DNA from: an uncultured Lachnospiraceae bacterium
Lineage (GTDB): Bacteria > Bacillota > Clostridia > Lachnospirales > Lachnospiraceae
Reading direction: 5' to 3'
Length of the DNA stretch: 31,132 nt
Assembly (NCBI GenBank): GCA_900546325.1
Contig: URCR01000034.1
Location: 1-31,132, forward strand
In this document: piece after piece, positions 16,970 to 24,892 of the stretch
Layout: each line of letters opens with the position of its first letter
How positions within the stretch are numbered: the first letter of the stretch is position 1
Notes under the pieces: model-generated
Told to the model about the DNA's origin: nothing
Seen by the model: the letters and a program-made list of their open reading frames with translations, nothing else
The model's database searches: none
Translations under genes and position numbers: made by a program

Positions 16970-17548
16970 GTGGAAAAGAAAACAGAGAAGGAACTGCTGG
17001 GGGCTGTGGAGGCAATTCTTTTTGCAATGGGGGAATCCGTGAGCCTTTCAAAGCTTGCATCTGCTGTCGGAAAGAGTGAGGCAGAGACAAAAGAACTTTT
17101 GGAAGAACTGAAAAAACAGTATCAAAAGAAAGAGCGGGGAATCCAGCTGATTGAACTGGAAGATTCCTACCAGCTCTGTACAAAGCCGGAATTATATGAC
17201 TATCTTATTCAGATTGCGAAGCAGCCGAAGAAGCATGCGCTGACGGATGTGCTGCTGGAGACACTGGCAATCGTGGCATATAAGCAGCCGGTCACAAAGA
17301 TTGAGATTGAAAAGATTCGTGGAGTAAAGTCCGATCATGCAGTGAATAAGCTCGTGGAATACGATCTGGTCTGTGAAGTGGGGAGACTGGATGCGCCTGG
17401 GAAGCCGTTGCTTTTTGGAACGACCGAAGAATTTCTGCGCCGATTCGGAGTGCAGTCTGTGGAGGAGCTTCCAAGTATTGCACCGGAGCAGCTGGAAGAC
17501 TTTAAGGAAGAGGCAGAGCGGGAGATCAAGGACCGGCTGGATGTGTGA
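16970..17548 (+). CDS. scpB: Segregation and condensation protein B
   Basis: Dimeric winged-helix partner of ScpA in the SMC condensin. The 192-residue protein matches the family in length and key segments: GAVEAILFAMGESVSLSKLA at the N-terminus, RGIQLIELEDSYQLCTKPE, then TDVLLETLAIVAYKQPVTKIEIEKIRGVKSDHAVNKL, and GRLDAPGKPLLFGTTEEFLRRFG. The start is a GTG with AAAGGA about 9 nt before it. It follows scpA, as in many Firmicutes, and precedes a D,D-carboxypeptidase gene, a neighbourhood that resembles scpA-scpB-dacB in Bacillus subtilis. Confidence 0.95.
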   Translation: MEKKTEKELLGAVEAILFAMGESVSLSKLASAVGKSEAETKELLEELKKQYQKKERGIQLIELEDSYQLCTKPELYDYLIQIAKQPKKHALTDVLLETLAIVAYKQPVTKIEIEKIRGVKSDHAVNKLVEYDLVCEVGRLDAPGKPLLFGTTEEFLRRFGVQSVEELPSIAPEQLEDFKEEAEREIKDRLDV

Positions 17549-17624
17549 TCAAAAGCTATTCGGATGGACATAATCGGGAAAGTCCGGTCATACAATGAAG
17601 TAACAGAACAACAGGTGTATGCTT

Positions 17625-18824
17625 ATGAAGAAAGTTTTGATCGGAATTTTGACAGGAATCCTGCTGGTCAGCTGCCCTGTCAGCGCAAAAGAAGAGATAG
17701 AACAGTTATACGCCCAGTCAGCGGTCTTAATGGACGCGGACAATGGGCGTGTTTTATTTGAAAAGAACGGTTCGGAAAAAAAGCCGATGGCGAGCACGAC
17801 AAAGATCATGACATGCATTCTGGCATTGGAGGAAGGAAATCTTACGGATGTCGTGAATGTGTCAGAATACGCCGCAAGACAGCCGAAAGTACATCTCGGG
17901 ATGCAGATGGATGAGAAATTTTATCTGAGGGATCTTCTGTATTCCCTGATGCTGGAATCACACAATGACAGTGCGGTGGCGATCGCGGAGCATATCGGTG
18001 GAAGTGTGCAGGCATTTGCTGATAAAATGAATGAAAAGGCAAAAGAAATCGGATGCGGTGATACATATTTTATTACACCAAACGGGCTGGATGCCTCAGA
18101 TGACAAGGGGGAACACTCGACGACAGCCGAAGATCTGGCAAAGATCATGAGTTACTGCATTTTAAAATCGCCGCAGAAAGAGACGTTTCTTGCCATAACT
18201 CAGAAGGAAAGCTATCATTTTATGGATGTAGACTGCCGCCGTTCTTTTTCCTGCAATAATCACAATGCGTTCCTGACAATGATGGATGGGGCATTGTCCG
18301 GCAAGACAGGATTTACCGGAAAGGCGGGATATTGTTATGTCGGTGCACTTGAGAGCGAAGGGAGAACGTTTGTAGTTGCCCTTCTTGGCTGTGGCTGGCC
18401 GAACAATAAAGGATATAAATGGGCAGACACGAAAAAACTGATGACATATGGAATAGAAAATTACGAGCTGCGGGAGGCATTTTCGGGGAAGGAAATGCTC
18501 CGCGACGTGGCCGTGGAGGACGGGGTTCCTGAAAGTGGGAAGCTTTTTGAAAAAGCCCATGTTCCGGTAAAAGTCGAGAAGATGAAAAATAGTCCGGCGG
18601 AAGTACTTTTGCACCGGGAAGAAGAAATCGAGACGGTTGTGGAACTGCCGGAAGAAATAAAGGCGCCGGTTAAGCGGTATGAGAAGCTCGGAACGGTCCG
18701 TTATGTACTGAATGGGGAAGTGCTCCTGCAATACCCGATTGTGGCGCAGGAGGAAGTCAGGAAAATAGATTTTCGTTGGATTTTTCAAAAAATCAGCGGG
18801 CGTTATTTCCTGAATGAAAGATAG
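17625..18824 (+). CDS. D-alanyl-D-alanine carboxypeptidase (S11), DacB-like position
   Basis: Second S11 penicillin-binding protein. Active-site motifs are STTK (57-60), SHN (112-114) and KTG (227-229). The 399-residue protein has the usual C-terminal beta-rich domain. The N-terminal signal is ambiguous: LVSC at 14-17 fits a lipobox with Cys17 as the lipidation site, while PVSA at 18-21 fits an ordinary signal peptidase site. An ATG two codons earlier (17619) is only one base from the AGGTG site, so I prefer 17625, at 7 nt. Its place after scpB matches dacB, a sporulation-cortex carboxypeptidase in Bacillus, but spmA/spmB do not follow. The product is only partly similar to the upstream copy. 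Confidence 0.9.
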   Translation: MKKVLIGILTGILLVSCPVSAKEEIEQLYAQSAVLMDADNGRVLFEKNGSEKKPMASTTKIMTCILALEEGNLTDVVNVSEYAARQPKVHLGMQMDEKFYLRDLLYSLMLESHNDSAVAIAEHIGGSVQAFADKMNEKAKEIGCGDTYFITPNGLDASDDKGEHSTTAEDLAKIMSYCILKSPQKETFLAITQKESYHFMDVDCRRSFSCNNHNAFLTMMDGALSGKTGFTGKAGYCYVGALESEGRTFVVALLGCGWPNNKGYKWADTKKLMTYGIENYELREAFSGKEMLRDVAVEDGVPESGKLFEKAHVPVKVEKMKNSPAEVLLHREEEIETVVELPEEIKAPVKRYEKLGTVRYVLNGEVLLQYPIVAQEEVRKIDFRWIFQKISGRYFLNER

Positions 18825-18852
18825 GGATTGTAAGAACTACAAATGGAAAGTG

Positions 18853-18896
18853 AAAAAGGGCGCTTAAGATCGTGTGAAAATGATCTTAAGTGCCCT
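18853..18896 (-). terminator. Terminator of the Xaa-Pro aminopeptidase gene
   Basis: A 15-bp stem with one G-U pair (18857-18871 with 18882-18896) encloses a 10-nt loop. Read on the minus strand it is followed by TTTTT (18853-18857 complement), a good rho-independent terminator. On the plus strand no T-run follows, so it is weaker for the convergent carboxypeptidase gene. Confidence 0.85.
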
Positions 18897-18953
18897 CTGT
18901 TAGTTGACTGTGTCAGGTCTGCTGCATTCATCCCCGGCAGCGCTTGCCTGTAT

Positions 18954-20747
18954 TTAGATTTCCCGTGTGTATACTTTGAGCCACTCGTTCTCCTCCTCTG
19001 TCATGTAAGGAGAAAGTGTTTCGTATACAAATTTGTGATAGCTGTTCAGATAAGCACGTTCATCTTTATTCAGATCTTCCGGCACAATTGCATCTAAGTC
19101 GATCGGAACGACGGTCACATTTTCCAGTCCCATGAACTGTCCGAACTCATTTTTTACACCTTTGCGTACAACGAGTTCATTTTCCAGACGGATTCCGTGA
19201 GAATCTTCAATGTAGATTCCAGGCTCATCTGTGATGACCATACCTTCCTCAAGCACTGCAGGGAGCAGTCTGGAAGGGTATAACTGCCAGTGGAAGGAAG
19301 CAGGTCCTTCATGGATGTTCAGAAGGTATCCGACTCCGTGTCCGGTACCGCACTTGTAGTCGATGTCCAGAGACCACATTGGCTCTCTTGCAAGGATGTC
19401 AAGGTTCACACCCCGGCAGCCATAGAGGAATCTTGCTCTTGCGAGGTTCATCATACCGCGGGCAACGGCAGTGAAGTGTGTCTTCAGCTCATCGCTTACC
19501 GGTCCGAGGACAACCGTACGAGTCAGGTCTGTCGTACCTTCATAATAATTTCCGCCGGTATCTGCAAGGAGGAAATGCTCTGGTTTCAATTCATAGTCAG
19601 ATTCCGGAGTTGCGCTGTAATGCATCATTGCAGCATGCTCTTTGTATGCGACGATCGGAGAAAAACTTGGACTGATAAATCCGTCCTGCTGGCTGCGGAA
19701 TTCTTCCAGCTTGTCAGAGGCGCTGCGCTCTGTGATCGGCATCTTTCCGACATTTTTCTTTAACCAGTACATAAATTTTGTGAAAGCGACACCGTCTTTG
19801 ATATGGCTTGCCCGGACATTTTTCAGTTCTGTCTCATTTTTAATCGCCTTAAATGCAGTTGTCGGGTTTGGTGCTTCCACTTTTTCTACTGCCTCAGGAA
19901 GATTTTTGTAGATCGCATAATTGATCCGGGAAGGATCTAAAAGAACATGGGAAGTTTCATCCAGTGTCTTTACAAATGTGTAGATCTCTTCATAAGGATG
20001 TAAGATGACAGAAAGCCCGTTCCAGCTGTCTAAAATTTCCTGATTTAATTTTGATTCGCTGATAAACAGGTGCACCTCATCCATCGTAATCACAGCATAG
20101 CTAAGTACAAGCGGAGTGTACATAATGTCACCGCCGCGGATATTGAGCAGCCATGCAATATCGTCGAGGGAAGAAAGAATATGGATCGTGGTGCCGGATT
20201 CTTTCATTTTTTCGCGGAGACGTTCTAATTTGGAAGCAGTACTTTCTCCTGCGTATGCAAGGTCCAGTAAAAATGCCGGAGCATCTGAAAGTGCCGGTCG
20301 CTCTTCCCAGATATAGGAGATCAGGTCTTCCTCATAAGAAACAGAGATTTCTTTGTCTTTTAATACTTTCTCATAATTCTGCCCTTCGGAAGCACCGACG
20401 ACCTTCCCGTCAAATCCAAGCACTCCGTGATCCGGAAGAACAGATTCCAAATATTCTTCCTTGGTAGGTACATCAGGCTCTGCCATGCGGAAAAGTCTGA
20501 TCCCGCTTCCTTCTAATTGTTTCTCTGCCTGGATGAAGTAGCGCCCGTCTGTCCAGAGACCTGCGTCATCTTTTGTCACGATCACCGTTCCGGCAGATCC
20601 GGTAAATCCTGAGATAAAAGCTCTGGCTTTAAAATGTTCTCCTACATATTCACTTTGATGATTGTCGGCAGATGGGATGATATAAGCATCCATGTTCCGC
20701 TCTTCCATGAGTTTTCTGAGTTTTGCGATTCTGTCTGTTACACTCAT
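18954..20747 (-). CDS. Xaa-Pro aminopeptidase (M24B)
   Basis: Cytosolic metallopeptidase removing an N-terminal residue before proline. The 597 residues form two creatinase-like N-terminal domains (about 1-150 and 155-310) and a pita-bread catalytic domain. The five metal ligands are visible: Asp396 (LLADTGG), Asp407 (GTTDLTRT), His470 (GTGHGVGY), Glu508 (ITDEPGIY) and Glu522 (IRLENE). The C-terminal extension after residue 530 (including VVPIDLDAIVPEDL) is typical of the long eukaryotic-like XPNPEP1 type also found in gut Firmicutes. The start has GGAGG 9 nt upstream on the minus strand. It is a single-gene unit with its own promoter and terminator. Confidence 0.95.
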   Translation of the reverse strand: MSVTDRIAKLRKLMEERNMDAYIIPSADNHQSEYVGEHFKARAFISGFTGSAGTVIVTKDDAGLWTDGRYFIQAEKQLEGSGIRLFRMAEPDVPTKEEYLESVLPDHGVLGFDGKVVGASEGQNYEKVLKDKEISVSYEEDLISYIWEERPALSDAPAFLLDLAYAGESTASKLERLREKMKESGTTIHILSSLDDIAWLLNIRGGDIMYTPLVLSYAVITMDEVHLFISESKLNQEILDSWNGLSVILHPYEEIYTFVKTLDETSHVLLDPSRINYAIYKNLPEAVEKVEAPNPTTAFKAIKNETELKNVRASHIKDGVAFTKFMYWLKKNVGKMPITERSASDKLEEFRSQQDGFISPSFSPIVAYKEHAAMMHYSATPESDYELKPEHFLLADTGGNYYEGTTDLTRTVVLGPVSDELKTHFTAVARGMMNLARARFLYGCRGVNLDILAREPMWSLDIDYKCGTGHGVGYLLNIHEGPASFHWQLYPSRLLPAVLEEGMVITDEPGIYIEDSHGIRLENELVVRKGVKNEFGQFMGLENVTVVPIDLDAIVPEDLNKDERAYLNSYHKFVYETLSPYMTEEENEWLKVYTREI

Positions 20748-20819
20748 TTCTATTTCCTCCTTAGATACATTTTATAATGTGCGGGAACAAAACCGATGTC
20801 CCCGTTACATGCCTTTTCT

Positions 20820-20847
20820 ATTGTATCATAATAGTGAGTATAATCAA
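20820..20847 (-). promoter_or_regulatory. Promoter of the Xaa-Pro aminopeptidase gene
   Basis: On the minus strand, TTGATT (20847-20842) is 16 nt from TACAAT (20825-20820). TGA directly before the hexamer gives an extended -10 (TGATACAAT). The start codon is about 73 nt downstream. Confidence 0.65.
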
Positions 20848-20980
20848 ACAAAATATGAAAGAAATATACAGAATATACAAAACCAAAGAAATTAGAAGTG
20901 GAAAAGACTGATGAGGCAGAAAGGATATTTTTGAGAAGTAACGTGCTAAATAAATATGTGAAAAAAATGTCAAAAAGCAA

Positions 20981-21009
20981 TTGCTATTTTTCAGACGGTA
21001 TTATATAAT
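20981..21009 (+). promoter_or_regulatory. Promoter of the carboxyltransferase/Na+ pump operon
   Basis: TTGCTA (20981-20986), a 17-nt spacer and TATAAT (21004-21009) give a good sigma-A-type promoter. The leader is about 60 nt and ends in a TTGGAGGG ribosome site before the ATG at 21071. Confidence 0.7.
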
Positions 21010-21070
21010 ATAATAGGCAGAAAATTCGGCTAAACTTTATGAAATTTTAGAAATTGGAGGGCTAAAAGAT

Positions 21071-22510
21071 ATGAGTTACGAAACAACAGAGAACCGCGCA
21101 AGCGAAAGAATTGCCGCTTTGCTTGACGAGGGCAGTTTTGTTGAAATCGGTGCTGCCATTACAGCGAGGGCGACTGATTTTAACATGCGGACAAAAGAGA
21201 CTCCGGGAGACGGTGTTGTGACCGGATACGGAGTGATCGATGGCAATCTCGTGTATGTGTACAGCCAGGATGCCTCTGTGTTACAGGGAGCAATCGGTGA
21301 GATGCATGCGAAGAAGATTACAGCAATCTATGACCTGGCGATGAAAATGGGGGCGCCGGTGATTGGTCTTGTGGACTGTGCGGGACTTCGTCTTCAGGAA
21401 GCGACGGATGCACTTCATGCATTTGGGAGTCTGTATATGAAGCAGACACTGGCATCCGGTGTGATCCCTCAGATCACAGCGATTTTCGGAACATGCGGGG
21501 GAGGACTTGCAGTGATTCCTTCTCTGACAGACTTTACATTTATGGAGAAGGAGCATGCAAAATTGTTCGTCAATTCTCCAAACGCACTGGAAGGAAATGT
21601 CATTACAAAGTGTGACACGTCTTCTGCAAAATTCCAGAGTGAAGAAGCAGGCCTGGTAGACGGAATCGGAACAGAACAGGAAATTTTGGAAGAGATCCGT
21701 TCTCTTGTATGTCTTCTGCCTGCGAACAATGAAGATGATAACTCTTACGACGAATGTACAGATGATCTGAACCGTCTCTGTGACGCAATCGAAAATGCAG
21801 CGGAAGATACAGCAGTCGTGCTCTCCACTCTTTCTGATAATCATGTATTTTTTGAGACAAAAAGAGACTATGCAAAGGAAATGGCAACAGGGTTCATCCG
21901 TCTCAACGGCGTGACGATCGGTGCTGTGGCAAACCGCCGCAAGATCTATGACGAAGAGGGAAATACCGTGGAGGAATTCGACGGTGGATTAAGCGTGCGC
22001 GGATGCAGAAAAGCGGCGGATTTTGTGAACTTCTGTGATGCATTCAATATTCCGGTACTGTCTCTTACCAATGTAGAAGGGTACCATGCGACGATGTGCT
22101 CAGAGAGAAATATTGCTTCCGCTGCGGCAAAGCTTACTTATGCATTTGCAAATGCGACGGTGCCGAAAGTGAACGTCATCATCGGCAAGGCGTACGGAAG
22201 TGCCTATGTGACAATGAACAGCAAGGCACTGGGAGCGGATCTGGTATATGCATGGCCTCAGGCAGAGATCGGGATGATGGACGCAAATCTTGCTGCCAAG
22301 ATCATGTATGCCGAAGAAGGTGCAGAAGTGATCCGGGAAAAGGCGGCAGAATATGAAGCAATGCAGACAAGCCCTTTGGCTGCGGCAGGAAGAGGATATG
22401 TAGATGCAGTGATCGATCCGAAGGATACAAGAAAATATCTGGTCGGTGCATTTGAAATGTTATTTACAAAGAGAGAAGACCGCCCGTCAAAGAAACATGG
22501 AACAGTGTAG
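21071..22510 (+). CDS. Acyl-CoA-type biotin-dependent carboxyltransferase subunit (12S/MmdA-like, divergent)
   Basis: A 479-residue tandem crotonase-fold carboxyltransferase of the PccB/MmdA/transcarboxylase-12S family, expected to move CO2 between biotin and an acyl-CoA. Clear family blocks are GDGVVTGYGVIDGNLVYVYSQD (46-67), EMHAKKI (77-83), ASGVIPQI (128-135) and AWPQAEIGMM (394-403). Three usually rigid motifs differ: SGGAR becomes CAGLR (103-107), GPCAGG becomes GTCGGG (140-145), and DVPGFLPG becomes NVEGYHAT (334-341). The acyl-CoA substrate therefore cannot be named. It is the first gene of an operon with OadG-, biotin carrier-, OadB- and 5S-type subunits. It could serve as decarboxylase or transcarboxylase. 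No biotin carboxylase is present. Confidence 0.85.
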   Translation: MSYETTENRASERIAALLDEGSFVEIGAAITARATDFNMRTKETPGDGVVTGYGVIDGNLVYVYSQDASVLQGAIGEMHAKKITAIYDLAMKMGAPVIGLVDCAGLRLQEATDALHAFGSLYMKQTLASGVIPQITAIFGTCGGGLAVIPSLTDFTFMEKEHAKLFVNSPNALEGNVITKCDTSSAKFQSEEAGLVDGIGTEQEILEEIRSLVCLLPANNEDDNSYDECTDDLNRLCDAIENAAEDTAVVLSTLSDNHVFFETKRDYAKEMATGFIRLNGVTIGAVANRRKIYDEEGNTVEEFDGGLSVRGCRKAADFVNFCDAFNIPVLSLTNVEGYHATMCSERNIASAAAKLTYAFANATVPKVNVIIGKAYGSAYVTMNSKALGADLVYAWPQAEIGMMDANLAAKIMYAEEGAEVIREKAAEYEAMQTSPLAAAGRGYVDAVIDPKDTRKYLVGAFEMLFTKREDRPSKKHGTV

Positions 22511-22524
22511 AGAGGTGAGGCAAA

Positions 22525-23292
22525 GTGAAAAAAAGAATCAGCTTATTAATCGGTGCATTGGCTCTGACACTTAGTTTTACCGGATGTGGAAGCAAAAAAG
22601 AACTGGACTATGACAAAGCGCAGCTTACAGATGTAACAGAGTTTGTGATTGTGAATTTTCAGATGATGGACGAGGATGTGTTTGACGATTACCGTGGGTT
22701 ATCCGAGTATCAGATCAACAAAATCATGTCTGATGCAGGGACCTCAATCGAACCGGAAGTACTCCTTTCTATGATGGATGCGTGGGAGGCCGCAGAAAAA
22801 GAATGCGGAGAATACGTAGAACATGGTGAATATCTGTTTGAGAGTTCCAATTCCGGTGTGACTGTGTCGACAGAAGTGGAATACAAAGACAGAGAAGCAG
22901 TGATGGAATTTAAATTTGACGAGAATCTGGATCTGGAGTCAATGGACGTTGCGGCAGAATATACAACCGGAGAAATTTTAAAGAAAGCCGGAATGAATAC
23001 GATCCTTGGAATGGGGACAGTGTTTGCTGTTTTGATCTTCCTCGCATTTGTAATCTCCCTTCTAAAATACATACCAATGCTTCAGGAAAGATTTGCAAAG
23101 AAGACAGGGAAAGAGGAAGCGCCGGCAAAAGAGACTCCGAAGATGGAAGCACCGGTGACGGAAGAAGAATTGACCGATGATGAAGAGCTTGTGGCAGTGA
23201 TCACGGCAGCAATTGCAGCGGCAGATGAAAGCGTGTCTGACGGATTTGTAGTAAGATCGATCCGCAGAAGAAAATCAAATAAATGGAATTAA
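22525..23292 (+). CDS. OadG-like gamma subunit with lipidated extracytoplasmic domain
   Basis: A 255-residue protein. The N-terminus is a signal peptide ending in the lipobox FTGC (Cys21). Residues about 25-150 form an acidic, presumably external domain of unknown fold. One membrane helix (about 156-180) follows, then a charged Ala/Pro/Glu linker and the OadG-type end EELVAVITAAIAAADES...VVRSIRRRKSNKW (221-254). Classical OadG is a small one-helix protein that assembles oxaloacetate or methylmalonyl-CoA decarboxylase pumps, so the lipidated outer domain is an addition. The start is GTG with AGAGGTGAGG upstream. It lies 14 nt after the carboxyltransferase gene and 18 nt before the biotin carrier gene. 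The topology fits, with the N-terminus outside and the OadG tail inside. Confidence 0.82.
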   Translation: MKKRISLLIGALALTLSFTGCGSKKELDYDKAQLTDVTEFVIVNFQMMDEDVFDDYRGLSEYQINKIMSDAGTSIEPEVLLSMMDAWEAAEKECGEYVEHGEYLFESSNSGVTVSTEVEYKDREAVMEFKFDENLDLESMDVAAEYTTGEILKKAGMNTILGMGTVFAVLIFLAFVISLLKYIPMLQERFAKKTGKEEAPAKETPKMEAPVTEEELTDDEELVAVITAAIAAADESVSDGFVVRSIRRRKSNKWN

Positions 23293-23310
23293 TTCAGGAG
23301 GAAGTAGAAG

Positions 23311-23676
23311 ATGAAAAGCTATACAATTACAGTGAACGGAAACGTATATGATGTGACAGTAGAGGAAAAGGCAGCGGGAGCGGCGCCGGCAGCACCTGCA
23401 CAAAAGAAAGCGCCGGCGGCACCAAAGGCAGCTCCGGCACCGAAAAAAGCTGCTGGAACAGGCAGCATCAAGGTGACTGCAGGTGCAGCAGGAAAAGTAT
23501 TTAAATTGGAGGCGGCTGTTGGACAGCAGGTAGAAAAGGGAGCGCCGGTTGTTGTGATCGAAGCAATGAAAATGGAAATCCCGGTTGTAGCTCCGGAGGC
23601 AGGAACCGTAGCCAGTATTGATGTAGCAGTGGGCGATGCAGTGGAAGCAGGAGCAGTGCTGGCTACATTGAACTAG
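23311..23676 (+). CDS. Biotin carboxyl carrier protein
   Basis: A 121-residue biotinyl protein. A short N-terminal strand (MKSYTITVNGNVYDVTVEE) is joined by a flexible Ala/Pro/Lys linker (about 22-48) to the biotinyl domain (52-121). The biotin-bearing lysine is Lys87 in EAMKM. The linker lets the biotin swing between carboxyltransferase sites and the membrane decarboxylase subunit. This matches the 1.3S subunit of transcarboxylase and the MmdC/GcdC carriers of Na+ pumps. An AGGAGG site precedes the start. As the only biotin carrier in the operon, it probably serves both carboxyltransferases. Confidence 0.93.
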   Translation: MKSYTITVNGNVYDVTVEEKAAGAAPAAPAQKKAPAAPKAAPAPKKAAGTGSIKVTAGAAGKVFKLEAAVGQQVEKGAPVVVIEAMKMEIPVVAPEAGTVASIDVAVGDAVEAGAVLATLN

Positions 23677-23708
23677 GGATGTCCCGGACACAGACTGGAG
23701 GTTAAAGT

Positions 23709-24860
23709 ATGGAATACATTATGACTACATTGGATAACCTCATGCACCAGACGGCTTTTTTCAATCTGACAATTGGAAATTACGTCATGATTGCGGTAGC
23801 ATGCGCGTTTTTATATCTGGCGATTGCCAAAGGATTTGAGCCGCTTCTTCTGGTTCCGATCGCATTTGGTATGCTGTTGGTAAATATTTACCCGGATATT
23901 ATGTTATCCATTGAAGATTCTTCAAACGGAGTCGGAGGACTTCTTCACTATTTCTACCTGCTTGATGAGTGGGCAATTTTACCGTCACTGATCTTCCTCG
24001 GAGTCGGAGCAATGACGGATTTCGGACCGCTGATTGCGAATCCGAAGAGTTTCCTTCTCGGAGCGGCAGCACAGTTTGGAATCTTTGCGGCCTACCTGGG
24101 GGCAATGGCAATGGGATTCAGCGACAAGGCGGCGGCAGCGATCTCTATCATCGGAGGAGCTGACGGACCGACATCAATCTTCCTTGCAGGAAAATTACAG
24201 CAGACGGCAATCTTAGGACCGATCGCCGTTGCGGCATATTCTTATATGTCACTTGTCCCGATCATCCAGCCGCCGATCATGAAACTTCTCACAACCGAAG
24301 AAGAAAGAAAGATCAAGATGGAACAGCTCCGTCCGGTATCCAAGTTGGAGAGAATTTTATTCCCGATCATCATCACGATCGTAGTATCACTGATTCTTCC
24401 GACAACGGCGCCGTTAGTCGGTATGCTGATGCTTGGTAATTTATTTAAAGAGTGCGGTGTCGTAAGACAACTCACGGACACTGCAAGTAACGCGCTGATG
24501 TACATTGTTGTCATCTTGCTTGGAACCTCTGTCGGAGCGACAACAAGCGCCGAAGCATTTCTAAACTGGGATACAATCAAGATCGTTGTGCTTGGACTGA
24601 TCGCGTTTGCATTTGGTACAGCGGCAGGTGTATTGTTCGGGAAACTGATGTGTAAGGTGAGCGGAGGAAAAGTAAATCCGCTGATCGGTTCCGCCGGAGT
24701 ATCCGCAGTACCTATGGCAGCAAGGGTATCACAGAAAGTAGGGGCGGAGGCAGATCCTACAAACTTCCTGCTGATGCATGCGATGGGACCAAATGTGGCC
24801 GGGGTCATCGGTACAGCCGTTGCAGCGGGTACCTTTATGGCGATCTTCGGTGTAATGTAA
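23709..24860 (+). CDS. Na+-translocating decarboxylase beta subunit (OadB/MmdB/GcdB family)
   Basis: Integral membrane subunit that removes CO2 from carboxybiotin and couples this to Na+ export. The 383 residues contain about ten hydrophobic segments. The conserved SIIGGADGPTSIFLAGKL (146-163), with the ion-binding aspartate at 152, and the late GPNVAGVIG block identify the family; LGVGAMTDFGPL (97-108) is another family signature. The family includes oxaloacetate, methylmalonyl-CoA and glutaconyl-CoA decarboxylases, and sequence alone does not separate them. GGAGG lies 7 nt before the start. It follows the biotin carrier and precedes the 5S-like gene. Confidence 0.94.
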   Translation: MEYIMTTLDNLMHQTAFFNLTIGNYVMIAVACAFLYLAIAKGFEPLLLVPIAFGMLLVNIYPDIMLSIEDSSNGVGGLLHYFYLLDEWAILPSLIFLGVGAMTDFGPLIANPKSFLLGAAAQFGIFAAYLGAMAMGFSDKAAAAISIIGGADGPTSIFLAGKLQQTAILGPIAVAAYSYMSLVPIIQPPIMKLLTTEEERKIKMEQLRPVSKLERILFPIIITIVVSLILPTTAPLVGMLMLGNLFKECGVVRQLTDTASNALMYIVVILLGTSVGATTSAEAFLNWDTIKIVVLGLIAFAFGTAAGVLFGKLMCKVSGGKVNPLIGSAGVSAVPMAARVSQKVGAEADPTNFLLMHAMGPNVAGVIGTAVAAGTFMAIFGVM

Positions 24861-24892
24861 GTTGAGAAAGTGAAATGTTAGGAGGAAGGAAC

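Larger units (their letters stand above)
20748..21070. other. Divergent intergenic region, 323 nt
   Basis: This gap holds the ribosome site and promoter of the leftward aminopeptidase gene, the promoter of the rightward carboxyltransferase operon, and an AT-rich centre (about 20,850-20,980) in which I see no gene or recognised RNA. A short ACATT/AATGT inverted repeat lies near 20,767-20,780 in the aminopeptidase leader. Confidence 0.7.

Noticed and set aside
20839..20844. Plus-strand TATAAT in the divergent gap
   Set aside because: It falls inside the spacer and -35 of the minus-strand aminopeptidase promoter, and a better placed plus-strand promoter exists at 20,981-21,009.
21281..21844. 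Minus-strand open frame opposite the 12S-like carboxyltransferase gene
   Set aside because: Cysteine- and arginine-rich shadow frame without ribosome site or family resemblance.
23275..23691. Long minus-strand open frame opposite the biotin carrier gene
   Set aside because: Its cysteine- and serine-rich product is the mirror of the Ala/Pro/Lys linker coding sequence. It has no ribosome site and lies wholly across a clear gene.
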